Part shown: positions 7,839-15,479 of the stretch, piece after piece
Position numbering within the stretch: position 1 is the first letter of the stretch
Layout of the letters: the number at the start of each line of letters is the position of its first letter
Assembly (NCBI GenBank): GCA_031291325.1
Contig: JARLJG010000041.1
Span: 1 to 34,318, forward strand
Source: Burkholderiaceae bacterium
GTDB taxonomy: Bacteria; Pseudomonadota; Gammaproteobacteria; Burkholderiales; Burkholderiaceae_D
DNA: 34,318 bases
Direction of reading: 5' to 3'
The notes under the pieces: generated by a model
Seen by the model: only the letters and a program-made list of their open reading frames with translations
Told to the model about the DNA's origin: nothing
The model's database searches: none
Translations under genes and position numbers: made by a program

Positions 7839-9110
7839 TTATTTCATGAATGGACCCCAAGTGGGTTCGCGAATATCGCCCACTTGGGTGGTTAATTGGT
7901 GCTTCACGCTACCGTCTATCGACACAACCGCTAGTGTGCCACGGCCACCGGACTTTGTGGCGTACATGATATACCTTCCGTTCGGCGAAAAACTGGGCGT
8001 ATCGTCGCTGCTGGAGTCGGATAGCCGCAATTCCTGCGATGTCGCCAAATCCAGCACGTACAACTGATATTGCCCTTCGCGCCGCGAAATGAATGCCAGC
8101 GTCTTGCCGTCCGGCGAGATACGCGGGCTGATATTGTAATCGCTCTTGAAGGTCAGGCGCTGCGCCGACCCGCCGGCGACGCTCATTTTGTAGATTTGCG
8201 GGCCGCCGCTGCGGTCGCTGGTGAAATAGATGCTTTGGCCGTCCGGCGAGAAGCGCGGCTCGGTATCGATGCCGCTGCTGTTGGTGAGTCGATGCAAATC
8301 GCCTCCGCTGGCGCTGACCAGGTAGATTTGGGTCGAGCCGGAGAGGGTCAGCGCGACGGCCAGCCGGCTGCCGTCGGGCGACCAGGCGGGCGCCGAATTG
8401 TTGCCCTTGTAGTTGGCGACCACGGTTCTTTCGCGGGTCACCAGGTTTTGCACGTAGACCACGGGTTTGCGGTTTTCAAACGAGACGTAGGCTACCTTGG
8501 TGCCGTCCGGCGACCAGGCCGGCGAAATGATCGGTTCGTTCGAGCGCAGCGCGTCATGCACGTTTTCGCCGTCGGAGTCGGCGACCTGCAATTTGTATTC
8601 GCGGCCCGCTTGTGTGACATAGGACAAGCGGGTGGCGAAATCGCCCGGCACGCCGGTCAATTTTTCGTAGATGTCGTCGGCGATCTTGTGCGCGGTCAGG
8701 CGGGTGTGGTCGGCGCTATCGGTGAGCGCAAAGCCGGAAAGTTGCGTTTGCTTGCTGACGTCGAGCAGGCGATAGCGGACGTCGAAACGGCCATCGGCCA
8801 GCCGTTGCACGCTGCCGACCACCAGGTCGAACGCGCCGCGCGCCTTCCAGTCTGAGAATTTGATGGCGGTCGTTTCGGACATCGTGTTGCCGGTGTCGAT
8901 GATCTTGAAATAGCCGCTGCGATCCAGATCGGCCTTGATGATTGCGCTGACCTGTTGCGGCGCGATGTTTTCATCGGCGAAGCCGGCAATGGCGATGGGG
9001 ATCTGGTTTGAGCCGACGCCGGAAATTTCGATGCGCAGCTGCGCCTGTGCGCTGGCGCAACAGATTGCGATGGACACCGAAGCGAGCGCGATTAGTAGTC
9101 GTTTCATCAT
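7839..9110 (-). CDS. tolB: TolB, periplasmic beta-propeller of the Tol-Pal system
   Basis: The 423-residue protein has a signal peptide (cleavage after about residue 23, ASAQA-Q), an N-terminal alpha/beta domain (to about 160) and a six-bladed propeller. At least five blades are marked by SPDG/SPNG motifs (AWSPDGTKVAYVS, AWSPDGSRLAVAL, RFSPDGQSIYFTS, RISPDGKTLAFIS, SFSPNGRYIMYAT). TolB is released from Pal when TolA is energised, letting Pal gather at the septum. The gene starts 3 bases after the tolA stop without a clear Shine-Dalgarno, suggesting coupling. Two adjacent ATG codons make the exact start uncertain by one residue. Confidence 0.97.
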   Translation of the reverse strand: MMKRLLIALASVSIAICCASAQAQLRIEISGVGSNQIPIAIAGFADENIAPQQVSAIIKADLDRSGYFKIIDTGNTMSETTAIKFSDWKARGAFDLVVGSVQRLADGRFDVRYRLLDVSKQTQLSGFALTDSADHTRLTAHKIADDIYEKLTGVPGDFATRLSYVTQAGREYKLQVADSDGENVHDALRSNEPIISPAWSPDGTKVAYVSFENRKPVVYVQNLVTRERTVVANYKGNNSAPAWSPDGSRLAVALTLSGSTQIYLVSASGGDLHRLTNSSGIDTEPRFSPDGQSIYFTSDRSGGPQIYKMSVAGGSAQRLTFKSDYNISPRISPDGKTLAFISRREGQYQLYVLDLATSQELRLSDSSSDDTPSFSPNGRYIMYATKSGGRGTLAVVSIDGSVKHQLTTQVGDIREPTWGPFMK

Positions 9111-9113
9111 GAG

Positions 9114-9968
9114 CTATTGGTCTTTCGGTCGATAAATGATAGGCATGTCCTGCGGCACTCTGCCGGAATTATCGGGCGGATAAGGCGCCGCCAGCTCGAT
9201 TGCGCGGCGCACCGCATCGTCGAATTCCGGTATCCCCGACGATCTGATCTTGCGCATGCCTGCAACCTCTCCGCTTGGCAGCAAGCGCACGTCGTATTCT
9301 ACCGGATCGTTGTTCTCGCTTGACACCGCAATACGTGTCAAGGACTTGATTTTCGCTTTGACGCGCGCGGCCCAGCTGGAATCGACTTTGCCGCCCTCCG
9401 AGCGGGCTGCAGTGCCGCTGGCGTCGAACTTTGCAGTTTCGCCCGTGATGCGTTTGATCTCCGCGTCACGTTGTTGCGAAATTTTTTTCCTGTCTAAATC
9501 GTCTTGCTTGCGCTTGTCGTCGGCCAGCCTCTTTTTATCGTCCTTTTCTTTCTCTTTTTCTTTTTCTTTTTCAGCAGCGATTTTCTTTTCAGCAGCTTTT
9601 TTCTTTTCTTCCTCTGCTTGGCGGGCGATTTCTTCTTTTTGGTCTTGCTTTTCCTTTTCATGCCGTTTCTTTTTCTTTTCCTGTTCAATCGCGATTTCCG
9701 GGTCGACTGCGACCGGCACCGGCTTGACTTCGCGCGGCGCTTCCTTTACCACCGGCTCCGGTTCGGGCGGCTGTGCCTGCGGCGGCGCTTGCAACAACTC
9801 TTTCTGACTCCACACTTCCGCTTCGATGGTTTCCGGCTTGTTGTTGACCCAATTGACACCGATCCACAAAAACGCCAGCAATAGCACGTGCATCAGCACT
9901 GCCAGAGTGATCGAGGCCCAGCGCCCCGGTTCTTCCGGTACGGTATAGGGAACGGCGTTGCTTATCAT
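9114..9968 (-). CDS. tolA: TolA, inner-membrane-anchored energy-transducing rod
   Basis: The 284-residue protein has a short cytoplasmic N-terminus and a transmembrane helix (about residues 18-39). A Pro-rich stretch with PPQAQPPEPEP follows, then a long Lys/Glu helix of about 100 residues with near-perfect EKEKEKEK and KKKAAEKK repeats, and a C-terminal TonB-like domain (about 195-284; VEYDVRLLPSGEVAG, IPEFDDAVRRAIELA). TolA couples the TolQR proton motor to TolB/Pal. The start overlaps the tolR stop by 4 bases (ATGA). The A/G-rich helix region is prone to slippage, but the frame is intact here. Confidence 0.96.
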   Translation of the reverse strand: MISNAVPYTVPEEPGRWASITLAVLMHVLLLAFLWIGVNWVNNKPETIEAEVWSQKELLQAPPQAQPPEPEPVVKEAPREVKPVPVAVDPEIAIEQEKKKKRHEKEKQDQKEEIARQAEEEKKKAAEKKIAAEKEKEKEKEKDDKKRLADDKRKQDDLDRKKISQQRDAEIKRITGETAKFDASGTAARSEGGKVDSSWAARVKAKIKSLTRIAVSSENNDPVEYDVRLLPSGEVAGMRKIRSSGIPEFDDAVRRAIELAAPYPPDNSGRVPQDMPIIYRPKDQ

Positions 9969-10405
9969 TGCTTGGTCGCTAATCCTACGCGGTTGATACC
10001 GAGTTTCTTGGCGTCGGAGATAACCTGTATCACGTCGTCGTACTTGATGTCTTTTTCCGCCGCAATCATCACCGGCATGTCGGCATTGTCGCCGTGTAGC
10101 GCGCGCAACTTGCTCAGTAGCGCCGCATGGTCGGCCACGGTTTCAGTTTCGTCGCTGTTGTGTTTCTGGCCCTTGATGCCGACCGTCGCTTCGCCGTCCA
10201 GCTTGAGCGATATCTGGATATATTCTTTCGGCGGCAGCGCCGATTTTTCCGCTTTCGGCAGATCGATCACGCCCGGATTGGTCAGCGGTGCGGCCACCAT
10301 GAAGATGATCAGCAATACCAGCATCACGTCGATATACGGAACGACGTTGATTTCGGCCTTGAAGGAGCGCGGCCGGCCGCCGCGCATGCTGGAAATTCTC
10401 GCCAT
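9965..10405 (-). CDS. tolR: TolR, proton-channel subunit of the Tol motor
   Basis: This is a 146-residue ExbD/TolR protein with an N-terminal membrane helix holding the channel aspartate (D26 in INVVPYIDVMLVLLIIF) and a periplasmic domain ending VGLATKQ. With TolQ it uses proton flow to energise TolA. AGGAG precedes the ATG, 9 bases after the tolQ stop, and the end overlaps tolA. Confidence 0.97.
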   Translation of the reverse strand: MARISSMRGGRPRSFKAEINVVPYIDVMLVLLIIFMVAAPLTNPGVIDLPKAEKSALPPKEYIQISLKLDGEATVGIKGQKHNSDETETVADHAALLSKLRALHGDNADMPVMIAAEKDIKYDDVIQVISDAKKLGINRVGLATKQ

Positions 10406-10414
10406 TGTGCGCTC

Positions 10415-11116
10415 CTAGCGGACCTGCCGCTGCAGGATATTGAGGAATTCCTCGATGAAGCTCTCGAAGCGAATCGCCAGGCGGTCGATATCGTGCGTAT
10501 ACCGATTGTAGAAAACCACTGCCGGAATCGCCGCAAACAAGCCGATGGCGGTTGCCACCAGCGCTTCGGCGATGCCGGGCGCAACCGCCGCCAGCGTCGC
10601 CTGCTGCACATTGGCCAAGCCGCGAAATGCGTTCATGATGCCCCATACGGTGCCGAACAAGCCGACATACGGCGACACCGAGCCGACCGACGCCAGGAAG
10701 GACAGGTGCGACTCCAGCGCATCCATTTCGCGCTGGTAGGCGGCGCGCATCGCACGGCGCGCGCCGTCGATGACGATGCCGACATCGGCGCCGGGCTTGT
10801 TGGCCAGCGATGCCTTGGTCTTGTGGAATTCGCTCATTCCCGCCTCGAAAATTCTTTCCAGCGCGCCGATCTTGCCGTTGCTGTGCTTGCGATTGGCGGT
10901 CGCATCCTGATACAGCACGTTCAGATTGCCGCCCGACCAAAAGCTGCGCTCGAAGTCCTCGGTCTGGCTGCGCGCGCTGCCGATGGCGAACATTTTGCGG
11001 AAAATATAGACCCAGCTCATCAGCGACACGCCCAGCAACAGGGCCAGGACCAGTTGCACGAGTACGGAAGCGTCAGTAATCAGGGAAACAAAGGAAAGGT
11101 CGGTGGTGACATTCAT
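10415..11116 (-). CDS. tolQ: TolQ, inner-membrane motor subunit
   Basis: The start at 11116 gives 233 residues, the normal family length. A further in-frame ATG at about 11170 sits inside a hairpin and would add an unconserved extension. The protein is of MotA/TolQ/ExbB type, with helices near residues 14-36, 130-152 and 165-190 and the conserved GLFGTVWGIMNAF motif between them. It forms the pentameric channel with TolR. No clear Shine-Dalgarno precedes the ATG, and the 109-base gap after ybgC contains a strong hairpin, so its translation may be regulated. Confidence 0.95.
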   Translation of the reverse strand: MNVTTDLSFVSLITDASVLVQLVLALLLGVSLMSWVYIFRKMFAIGSARSQTEDFERSFWSGGNLNVLYQDATANRKHSNGKIGALERIFEAGMSEFHKTKASLANKPGADVGIVIDGARRAMRAAYQREMDALESHLSFLASVGSVSPYVGLFGTVWGIMNAFRGLANVQQATLAAVAPGIAEALVATAIGLFAAIPAVVFYNRYTHDIDRLAIRFESFIEEFLNILQRQVR

Positions 11117-11160
11117 GGAAGATAGATGGTTGTGCTGTGTAGGTTCGATCGAGCCGAAAG

Positions 11161-11181
11161 CGAGCACCATTTTGGTGCTCG
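11161..11181. other. 9-bp perfect hairpin between ybgC and tolQ
   Basis: CGAGCACCA (11161-11169) and TGGTGCTCG (11173-11181) enclose TTT. It lies in the leader of tolQ on the minus strand with no T-run in that direction, so it may be an mRNA-stability or processing hairpin inside the operon. The plus strand has a T-run 10 bases later but no plus-strand gene to terminate. Confidence 0.6.
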
Positions 11182-11225
11182 ACAGTTAATATTTTTTTCC
11201 CGCAGTCGGTGTTTTGGCCGCAGAT

Positions 11226-11642
11226 TTATTCCGTTTTCATTTTCCCCGATACCTCGCTCGGTATCTCGCAGGGGCGATACGTATCTGCGCTGACGCACCC
11301 CACCTTGATTTCCCCCGTCGCCAGCAATTCCGGCGAGCCGCTGCCTACGCGCCATGCTTCTTGTACAAATTGTATGGATGCGCGCCCCAAACGTCGGACA
11401 ACGACCGTCACATTTAGTTCATCGTCAAGTTGCGCCGGCGCGTGGTAGTCAAGCGCCGCGCTCTTGACGACGAAAATAACGCCATGCGTTTGCGTCAAAA
11501 CTTGCTGGTTGACGCCGGTTGTCCGCAGCCACTCGGTTCGTGCCCGTTCAAAAAATTTCAGGTAATTCGCGTAAAAGACGATGCCGCCGGCATCGGTATC
11601 TTCATAGTATACCCGGATGTTCCAGCTAAAATTTGAATGCAT
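11226..11642 (-). CDS. ybgC: YbgC, acyl-CoA thioesterase of the Tol operon
   Basis: The start at the ATG 11642 gives 138 residues, near the family norm; an upstream TTG (11663) is possible. It is a hot-dog-fold thioesterase with the YbgC signature YYEDTDAGGIVFYANYLKF (catalytic D17). Bacterial YbgC proteins hydrolyse short or long acyl-CoA and interact with acyl carrier and phospholipid synthesis enzymes. It opens the tol cluster, as in most proteobacteria, 56 bases after the ydfG-like gene on the same strand. Confidence 0.94.
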   Translation of the reverse strand: MHSNFSWNIRVYYEDTDAGGIVFYANYLKFFERARTEWLRTTGVNQQVLTQTHGVIFVVKSAALDYHAPAQLDDELNVTVVVRRLGRASIQFVQEAWRVGSGSPELLATGEIKVGCVSADTYRPCEIPSEVSGKMKTE

Positions 11643-11698
11643 GGTAAATTGGATGGGAATCAATCTTCAAAAATTGGCGATATTGGATTGCATGAAAT

Positions 11699-12445
11699 TT
11701 AATTTCGTTTGATCGTGAACGGTGAAAATCCTTGGCAAGTTGGCATCATTTCAATGTAGTTGATGTTCACGTGCTTCGGCAGCGTGGCAATCCAATAGGC
11801 GCTTTCGGCAATATCGTCGGCACTGAGGGGCACGGTGCCCTCATAGACCTTGGCAGCGGCGGCGTCGTTGCCGTGAAAGCGGACGTTGGAAAACTCGGTG
11901 CCGCCCGACAGTCCGGGCGCGATATTGGTCGCCCGCACGCCGGTGCCGACGAGATCGGCGCGCAGGTTGAGCGTAAACTGATCGACAAAAGCCTTGGTCG
12001 CGCCATACACGTTGCCGCCGGGGTAGGGGTAGGCTCCGGCGGTTGAGCCGATATTGATGATCGTGCCGGACCCGCGTGCCACCATCGCCGGCAATACCAG
12101 GCGCGTCATCGTCACCAAGCCTTGGCAATTGGTTGCGATCATGGTTTCCCAATCGTCCAGCGACGCCTGCTGCGCCGGTTCGGTTCCCAGCGCCAGTCCG
12201 GCGTTATTGATCAACACATCGATTTGCTGCCAATCGGCCGGCAATACCGCCAGGGCGTCGGCGATCGACGCCTTGCTGGTCACATCCATGGCGACCGGCA
12301 ATACATTGGGCGCGAGTTCGGCGGCTAACTCTTGCAAGCGTTCGAGGCGGCGTCCGGTGGCGATTACGCGGTGTCCGTGGCCGGCGAATTTGCGCGCCAT
12401 CGCGGCGCCGAAGCCCGACGTTGCGCCGGTAATGAAAACGATCAT
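11699..12445 (-). CDS. ydfG: YdfG-type short-chain dehydrogenase (NADP-dependent 3-hydroxy acid dehydrogenase)
   Basis: The second ATG of the ATGATCATG start cluster is chosen because AAAGG then sits at 6 bases spacing. This gives 248 residues, the same length as E. coli YdfG. It is a classical SDR: TGATSGFG cofactor loop (residues 6-13), NNAG (80-83) and the catalytic S134, Y147 and K151 (YGATK). YdfG oxidises L-allo-threonine, serine and 3-hydroxypropionate. It probably heads the transcript that continues into ybgC-tol, though a promoter before ybgC cannot be excluded. Confidence 0.9.
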   Translation of the reverse strand: MIVFITGATSGFGAAMARKFAGHGHRVIATGRRLERLQELAAELAPNVLPVAMDVTSKASIADALAVLPADWQQIDVLINNAGLALGTEPAQQASLDDWETMIATNCQGLVTMTRLVLPAMVARGSGTIINIGSTAGAYPYPGGNVYGATKAFVDQFTLNLRADLVGTGVRATNIAPGLSGGTEFSNVRFHGNDAAAAKVYEGTVPLSADDIAESAYWIATLPKHVNINYIEMMPTCQGFSPFTIKRN

Positions 12446-12587
12446 GATCATCCTTTCGAGCAAAATGTGACGAATGGCGAATTGTAGCTGGAAAGTCGGA
12501 TCGCATAGTCGGCACGACGATGTTTTGCGTAGGGCGGCCGAGCCATGCCGTTCCTTCCCGAAATTTTACCTTTTGTCGGAAATGCCT

Positions 12588-12616
12588 TTGTTTCGTGCGG
12601 GCAACGATGCTATAAC
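12588..12616 (+). promoter_or_regulatory. candidate sigma-70 promoter of the minor-pilin operon
   Basis: TTGTTT (12588-12593) and TATAAC (12611-12616) are separated by 17 bases. A start near 12623 would leave a leader of about 92 bases before fimT. The -10 is good and the -35 is weak. No sigma-54 GG-N10-GC pattern, common for pilin genes, was found in this gap. Confidence 0.45.
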
Positions 12617-12714
12617 GTGAGGGAAGATGCGGCGCATGGATTTTGAATGATGTTAAATTGCCATGAATTGGCTGGCCGCCGGTAGCTTGATGCGCGGTTA
12701 ATTGGGGATGCACG

Positions 12715-13317
12715 ATGTCGGATAGGCTCAATTGCGGAACGAACGGACGAATGCGCTTGCCGTGGCGGGCATCTACAGGGTTCACCTTGGTTGAATTGCT
12801 GGTTACGGTAACGATTGTGGCTATCCTTGCGGCAATCGCCGTTCCGGTGATTAACTCGAATTCGCCTGTGACAGAAGCCAATGCCTTGTATTACACCTTG
12901 CAGTTCGCGCGTGGCTCCGCGCTCAAGCAGTCGCAGAATGTGGTCGTTTGTGCATCGTCGGATGGGGCGAAATGTAGTGCCGGTTCGTCGTGGAGCGGAG
13001 GTTGGATCGTGTTGGCTCCAACCAGCAACTCATGCGGTGACCTTGGAGGGCATGCTGGCGACATCGTTCTGCAAAAGCAACCGGCGTTTAGCAACACCGA
13101 TACCGCTGTCTTTAATCAGACTGGCGGAAATACGAATACCCAATTTTGTTTTACGCGATTGGGGTTCTCCATGTCCAGTTTTACCGGTTGGGTGAAATTC
13201 GATTCCTCCCCAGTCAATACGGGGCGCGAACGGTGCGTGATGGTTTCTGGCGTCGGTCACGTGCAAGTCATTAAGAATGGGCAAACCGATGCCCTCGGTG
13301 TGGGGCCATGCCAATGA
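12715..13317 (+). CDS. fimT: FimT/GspH-family minor pseudopilin
   Basis: The 200-residue prepilin has a 22-residue basic leader cut at G22-F23 and the class III signal FTLVELLVTVTIVAILAAIA with Glu at +5, then the GspH/FimT globular domain with four to five Cys. Minor pilins of this type prime type IV pilus assembly and some (FimT) bind DNA for natural transformation. A GGGG lies 7 bases before the ATG. It is the first gene of a chain of overlapping pilin genes. Confidence 0.88.
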   Translation: MSDRLNCGTNGRMRLPWRASTGFTLVELLVTVTIVAILAAIAVPVINSNSPVTEANALYYTLQFARGSALKQSQNVVVCASSDGAKCSAGSSWSGGWIVLAPTSNSCGDLGGHAGDIVLQKQPAFSNTDTAVFNQTGGNTNTQFCFTRLGFSMSSFTGWVKFDSSPVNTGRERCVMVSGVGHVQVIKNGQTDALGVGPCQ

Positions 13318-13880
13318 AAAAATTTCTTTATTTATCGCAACGGCACGGCATTCAGCGTAACACGGCTGGATTTAGTCTGATTGAGGTGTTGGTTGCCTTG
13401 GTGATCATATCGATAAGTCTGCTTGGTGTTGCCGGCATGCAAGCGCTATCCTTTTCCAATACAGGGGAATCCGGCTACCGCAGCATTGCGGCGACGCAGG
13501 CGGATAGCATGGCGGCGACCATGTCGGTCAACCAAATGTATTGGCAAACGACGACGGTGCTACCTGTGGCACAGGTATCCAGTGGGGGAGTCACGCTTGG
13601 CGGAGTAACGCAGACTCCGGCCAACTGCACTTCCAACGGCGGAGGGCAGTGCACCCCGCAGCAGATGGCCGTATACGATCTTGCATTGTGGGCAGCGCAA
13701 TTGAACACGGCATTGCCGAGCGCGACCGGCACCATAACGTGTGCACTTCTTAATGGAGAACAAACGTGTACGATTTTTGTGCAATGGTATGAGAAGAATA
13801 TGGTGCAGAATCAGCAGTCGGGCACTGCGTTGGCGGCGACCTCCACGCCGTCCGATTTGACGTTGATGGTGCAGCCATGA
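13308..13880 (+). CDS. pilV: PilV, type IV pilus minor pilin
   Basis: The 190-residue prepilin has a 21-residue leader cleaved at G21-F22 and the FSLIEVLVALVIISISLLGV helix typical of PilV/GspI. It starts inside the end of fimT. A second ATG at 13314, forming an ATGA overlap with the fimT stop, is an equally good start. PilV joins FimU/PilW/PilX and PilY1 in the priming complex at the pilus tip. Confidence 0.92.
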   Translation: MPMKKFLYLSQRHGIQRNTAGFSLIEVLVALVIISISLLGVAGMQALSFSNTGESGYRSIAATQADSMAATMSVNQMYWQTTTVLPVAQVSSGGVTLGGVTQTPANCTSNGGGQCTPQQMAVYDLALWAAQLNTALPSATGTITCALLNGEQTCTIFVQWYEKNMVQNQQSGTALAATSTPSDLTLMVQP

Positions 13881-14776
13881 AACGCCTCGACATATCAGCA
13901 AAGACAAGCGGTTGCGCGCGGGGTGTCGAAATGTGGTATCGCCATCGCGCCGAAGGCGGATTCGGTTTGATCGAATTGATGATTGCGATGCTGATTGCAA
14001 TGTTTTTGGTGTTGGGGCTGGCGGTGATGGCCCAGAATATGCAGGTCAGCTTCACGACCCAAGCGCAGTATTCGGTAGTTCACGACAAAGAACGCTTCGC
14101 CTCAGCCTTGTTTGCCAACGTCCTGCAATCTGCCGGTTACTTCACTATCACGATCCTACAACCGTCGGGAACTCTTACAGCGATAGGCACTGTACTTCCG
14201 GCAGTGCCGACGCCTAACGGCTCTGGCGGCACCTATGCGACCGGGCAATACATTTACGGGACTACTGCGGCCACTGGTGCTACGGCGGTCACCGTCCCAG
14301 CCAGTCCATTCGGAGCGGGGCCGGATCAGTTGAATGTGCGATTTGAAGACGGCACCACTAGCGCAGGCGCGATTGACACAGCCGGCGCGACTTGTCTAGG
14401 TGCAGTTTCGCCTACAGCGGTAACCATCTATGAAAGCGTGCTTTCGATTGATGCCGTCAAGCACAATTTGCTGTGTCAGGTTGGCATAAACGGCGCGGCG
14501 CCTACCGGATTGGGTGCCGCCAGTTCGACGGTGTTGATCGACGGCGTTTGCAACATGCAGGTAGCGTATGGCGTGGCAACTCAAGGCGGGATAAACCTAC
14601 CTTCCGATTTGGAATACTATCGGGCCGCAGATATGTCTAGCGGGCAATGGGCGAACGTATCGTCGGTGAAGATTCAATTGACGTTGGCTCAAAATACGAA
14701 TATTGCGGCTCCCTGCGCTGTTGGACAGACCACTTCTTTTACCGAAACTTATCAGGTGATGTATGACGCGCGCTGA
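13877..14776 (+). CDS. pilW: PilW, type IV pilus minor pilin
   Basis: The 299-residue prepilin has a 28-residue leader cut before FGLIELMIAMLIAMFLVLGL and a large C-terminal domain rich in Ala/Thr/Gly. The start overlaps the pilV stop (ATGA), indicating coupled translation. PilW (PulJ-like) belongs to the tip-priming minor pilins. The length and position between pilV and pilX are as expected. Confidence 0.92.
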   Translation: MKRLDISAKTSGCARGVEMWYRHRAEGGFGLIELMIAMLIAMFLVLGLAVMAQNMQVSFTTQAQYSVVHDKERFASALFANVLQSAGYFTITILQPSGTLTAIGTVLPAVPTPNGSGGTYATGQYIYGTTAATGATAVTVPASPFGAGPDQLNVRFEDGTTSAGAIDTAGATCLGAVSPTAVTIYESVLSIDAVKHNLLCQVGINGAAPTGLGAASSTVLIDGVCNMQVAYGVATQGGINLPSDLEYYRAADMSSGQWANVSSVKIQLTLAQNTNIAAPCAVGQTTSFTETYQVMYDAR

Positions 14777-15380
14777 CCTTATCTTGCCCGCATGCTTGCC
14801 GCAGCGGCCCATGCCGGCGTCGGTTCGTGCGCGCCAGAGTGGCTATGTCATGGTGATCAGCATGATGATGATCCTTTTGATTACGGTCATGTCGATCTCG
14901 ATGGCCAAGACGTTCTTTTTGGAGGAGCGCATGGCCGGGAGTCTGCGCGAGAAAAGCCGCTCCTTCGCCGCCGCGCAGGCCGCCTTGCGTTACGGCGAAT
15001 GGTACCTGACGCAGAATGCCGGCGCCGGGGTCGCGTGCCCCACATCGGGGTCGCTTACCGCTACTCCGATATGCAACAATGCGATGCCGCCCGTCAACGC
15101 ACCCGGTACCGGCGCCCGGCTATTCCCAGCTTATTTTGAGGCAACAGTTCCAGTGGCTCTGAATGTCCAATTTTTGGCAACCCCCACGAAGGATTCGTTT
15201 TGGAACCCTCCTGGCATCTATATTAATTTCTTGGGGCCGACCACTCAGCCGCGTGGCGCACTTTACCAGATCGATGCGTATGGTTATGGCGGCACCCAGC
15301 TTTCGGTATCCGAGGTTCAAAGCACTGTTTGGATTGCTTGTTCTAACCGTGGTGTAAAGGGCTACAACTCGGTTTGTTAG
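14763..15380 (+). CDS. pilX: PilX, type IV pilus minor pilin
   Basis: The 205-residue protein overlaps pilW by 14 bases. The mature part begins after QSG (about residue 26) with YVMVISMMMILLITVMSISM. The usual Glu at +5 is absent, as in known PilX/GspK-type tip pilins. The globular domain has paired Cys and a Cys near the C-terminus. An alternative ATG at 14811 would shorten the leader. It is the last pilin before the 99-base gap to pilY1. Confidence 0.9.
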   Translation: MTRADLILPACLPQRPMPASVRARQSGYVMVISMMMILLITVMSISMAKTFFLEERMAGSLREKSRSFAAAQAALRYGEWYLTQNAGAGVACPTSGSLTATPICNNAMPPVNAPGTGARLFPAYFEATVPVALNVQFLATPTKDSFWNPPGIYINFLGPTTQPRGALYQIDAYGYGGTQLSVSEVQSTVWIACSNRGVKGYNSVC

Positions 15381-15479
15381 TGAACTCAAGGCGGGTTTGC
15401 AATAGTGTAACGATTTGATCGGTGATTCTTGCGTCTGGATATAACCTTGAGTTAGTCCAGGCGAAAATAGGAGGTTTGA

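Noticed and set aside
12464-12714. Possible sigma-54 promoter for the pilin operon
   Set aside because: A GGCACG...TTGC pattern exists but its spacing (14 instead of 10 between GG and GC) is wrong.
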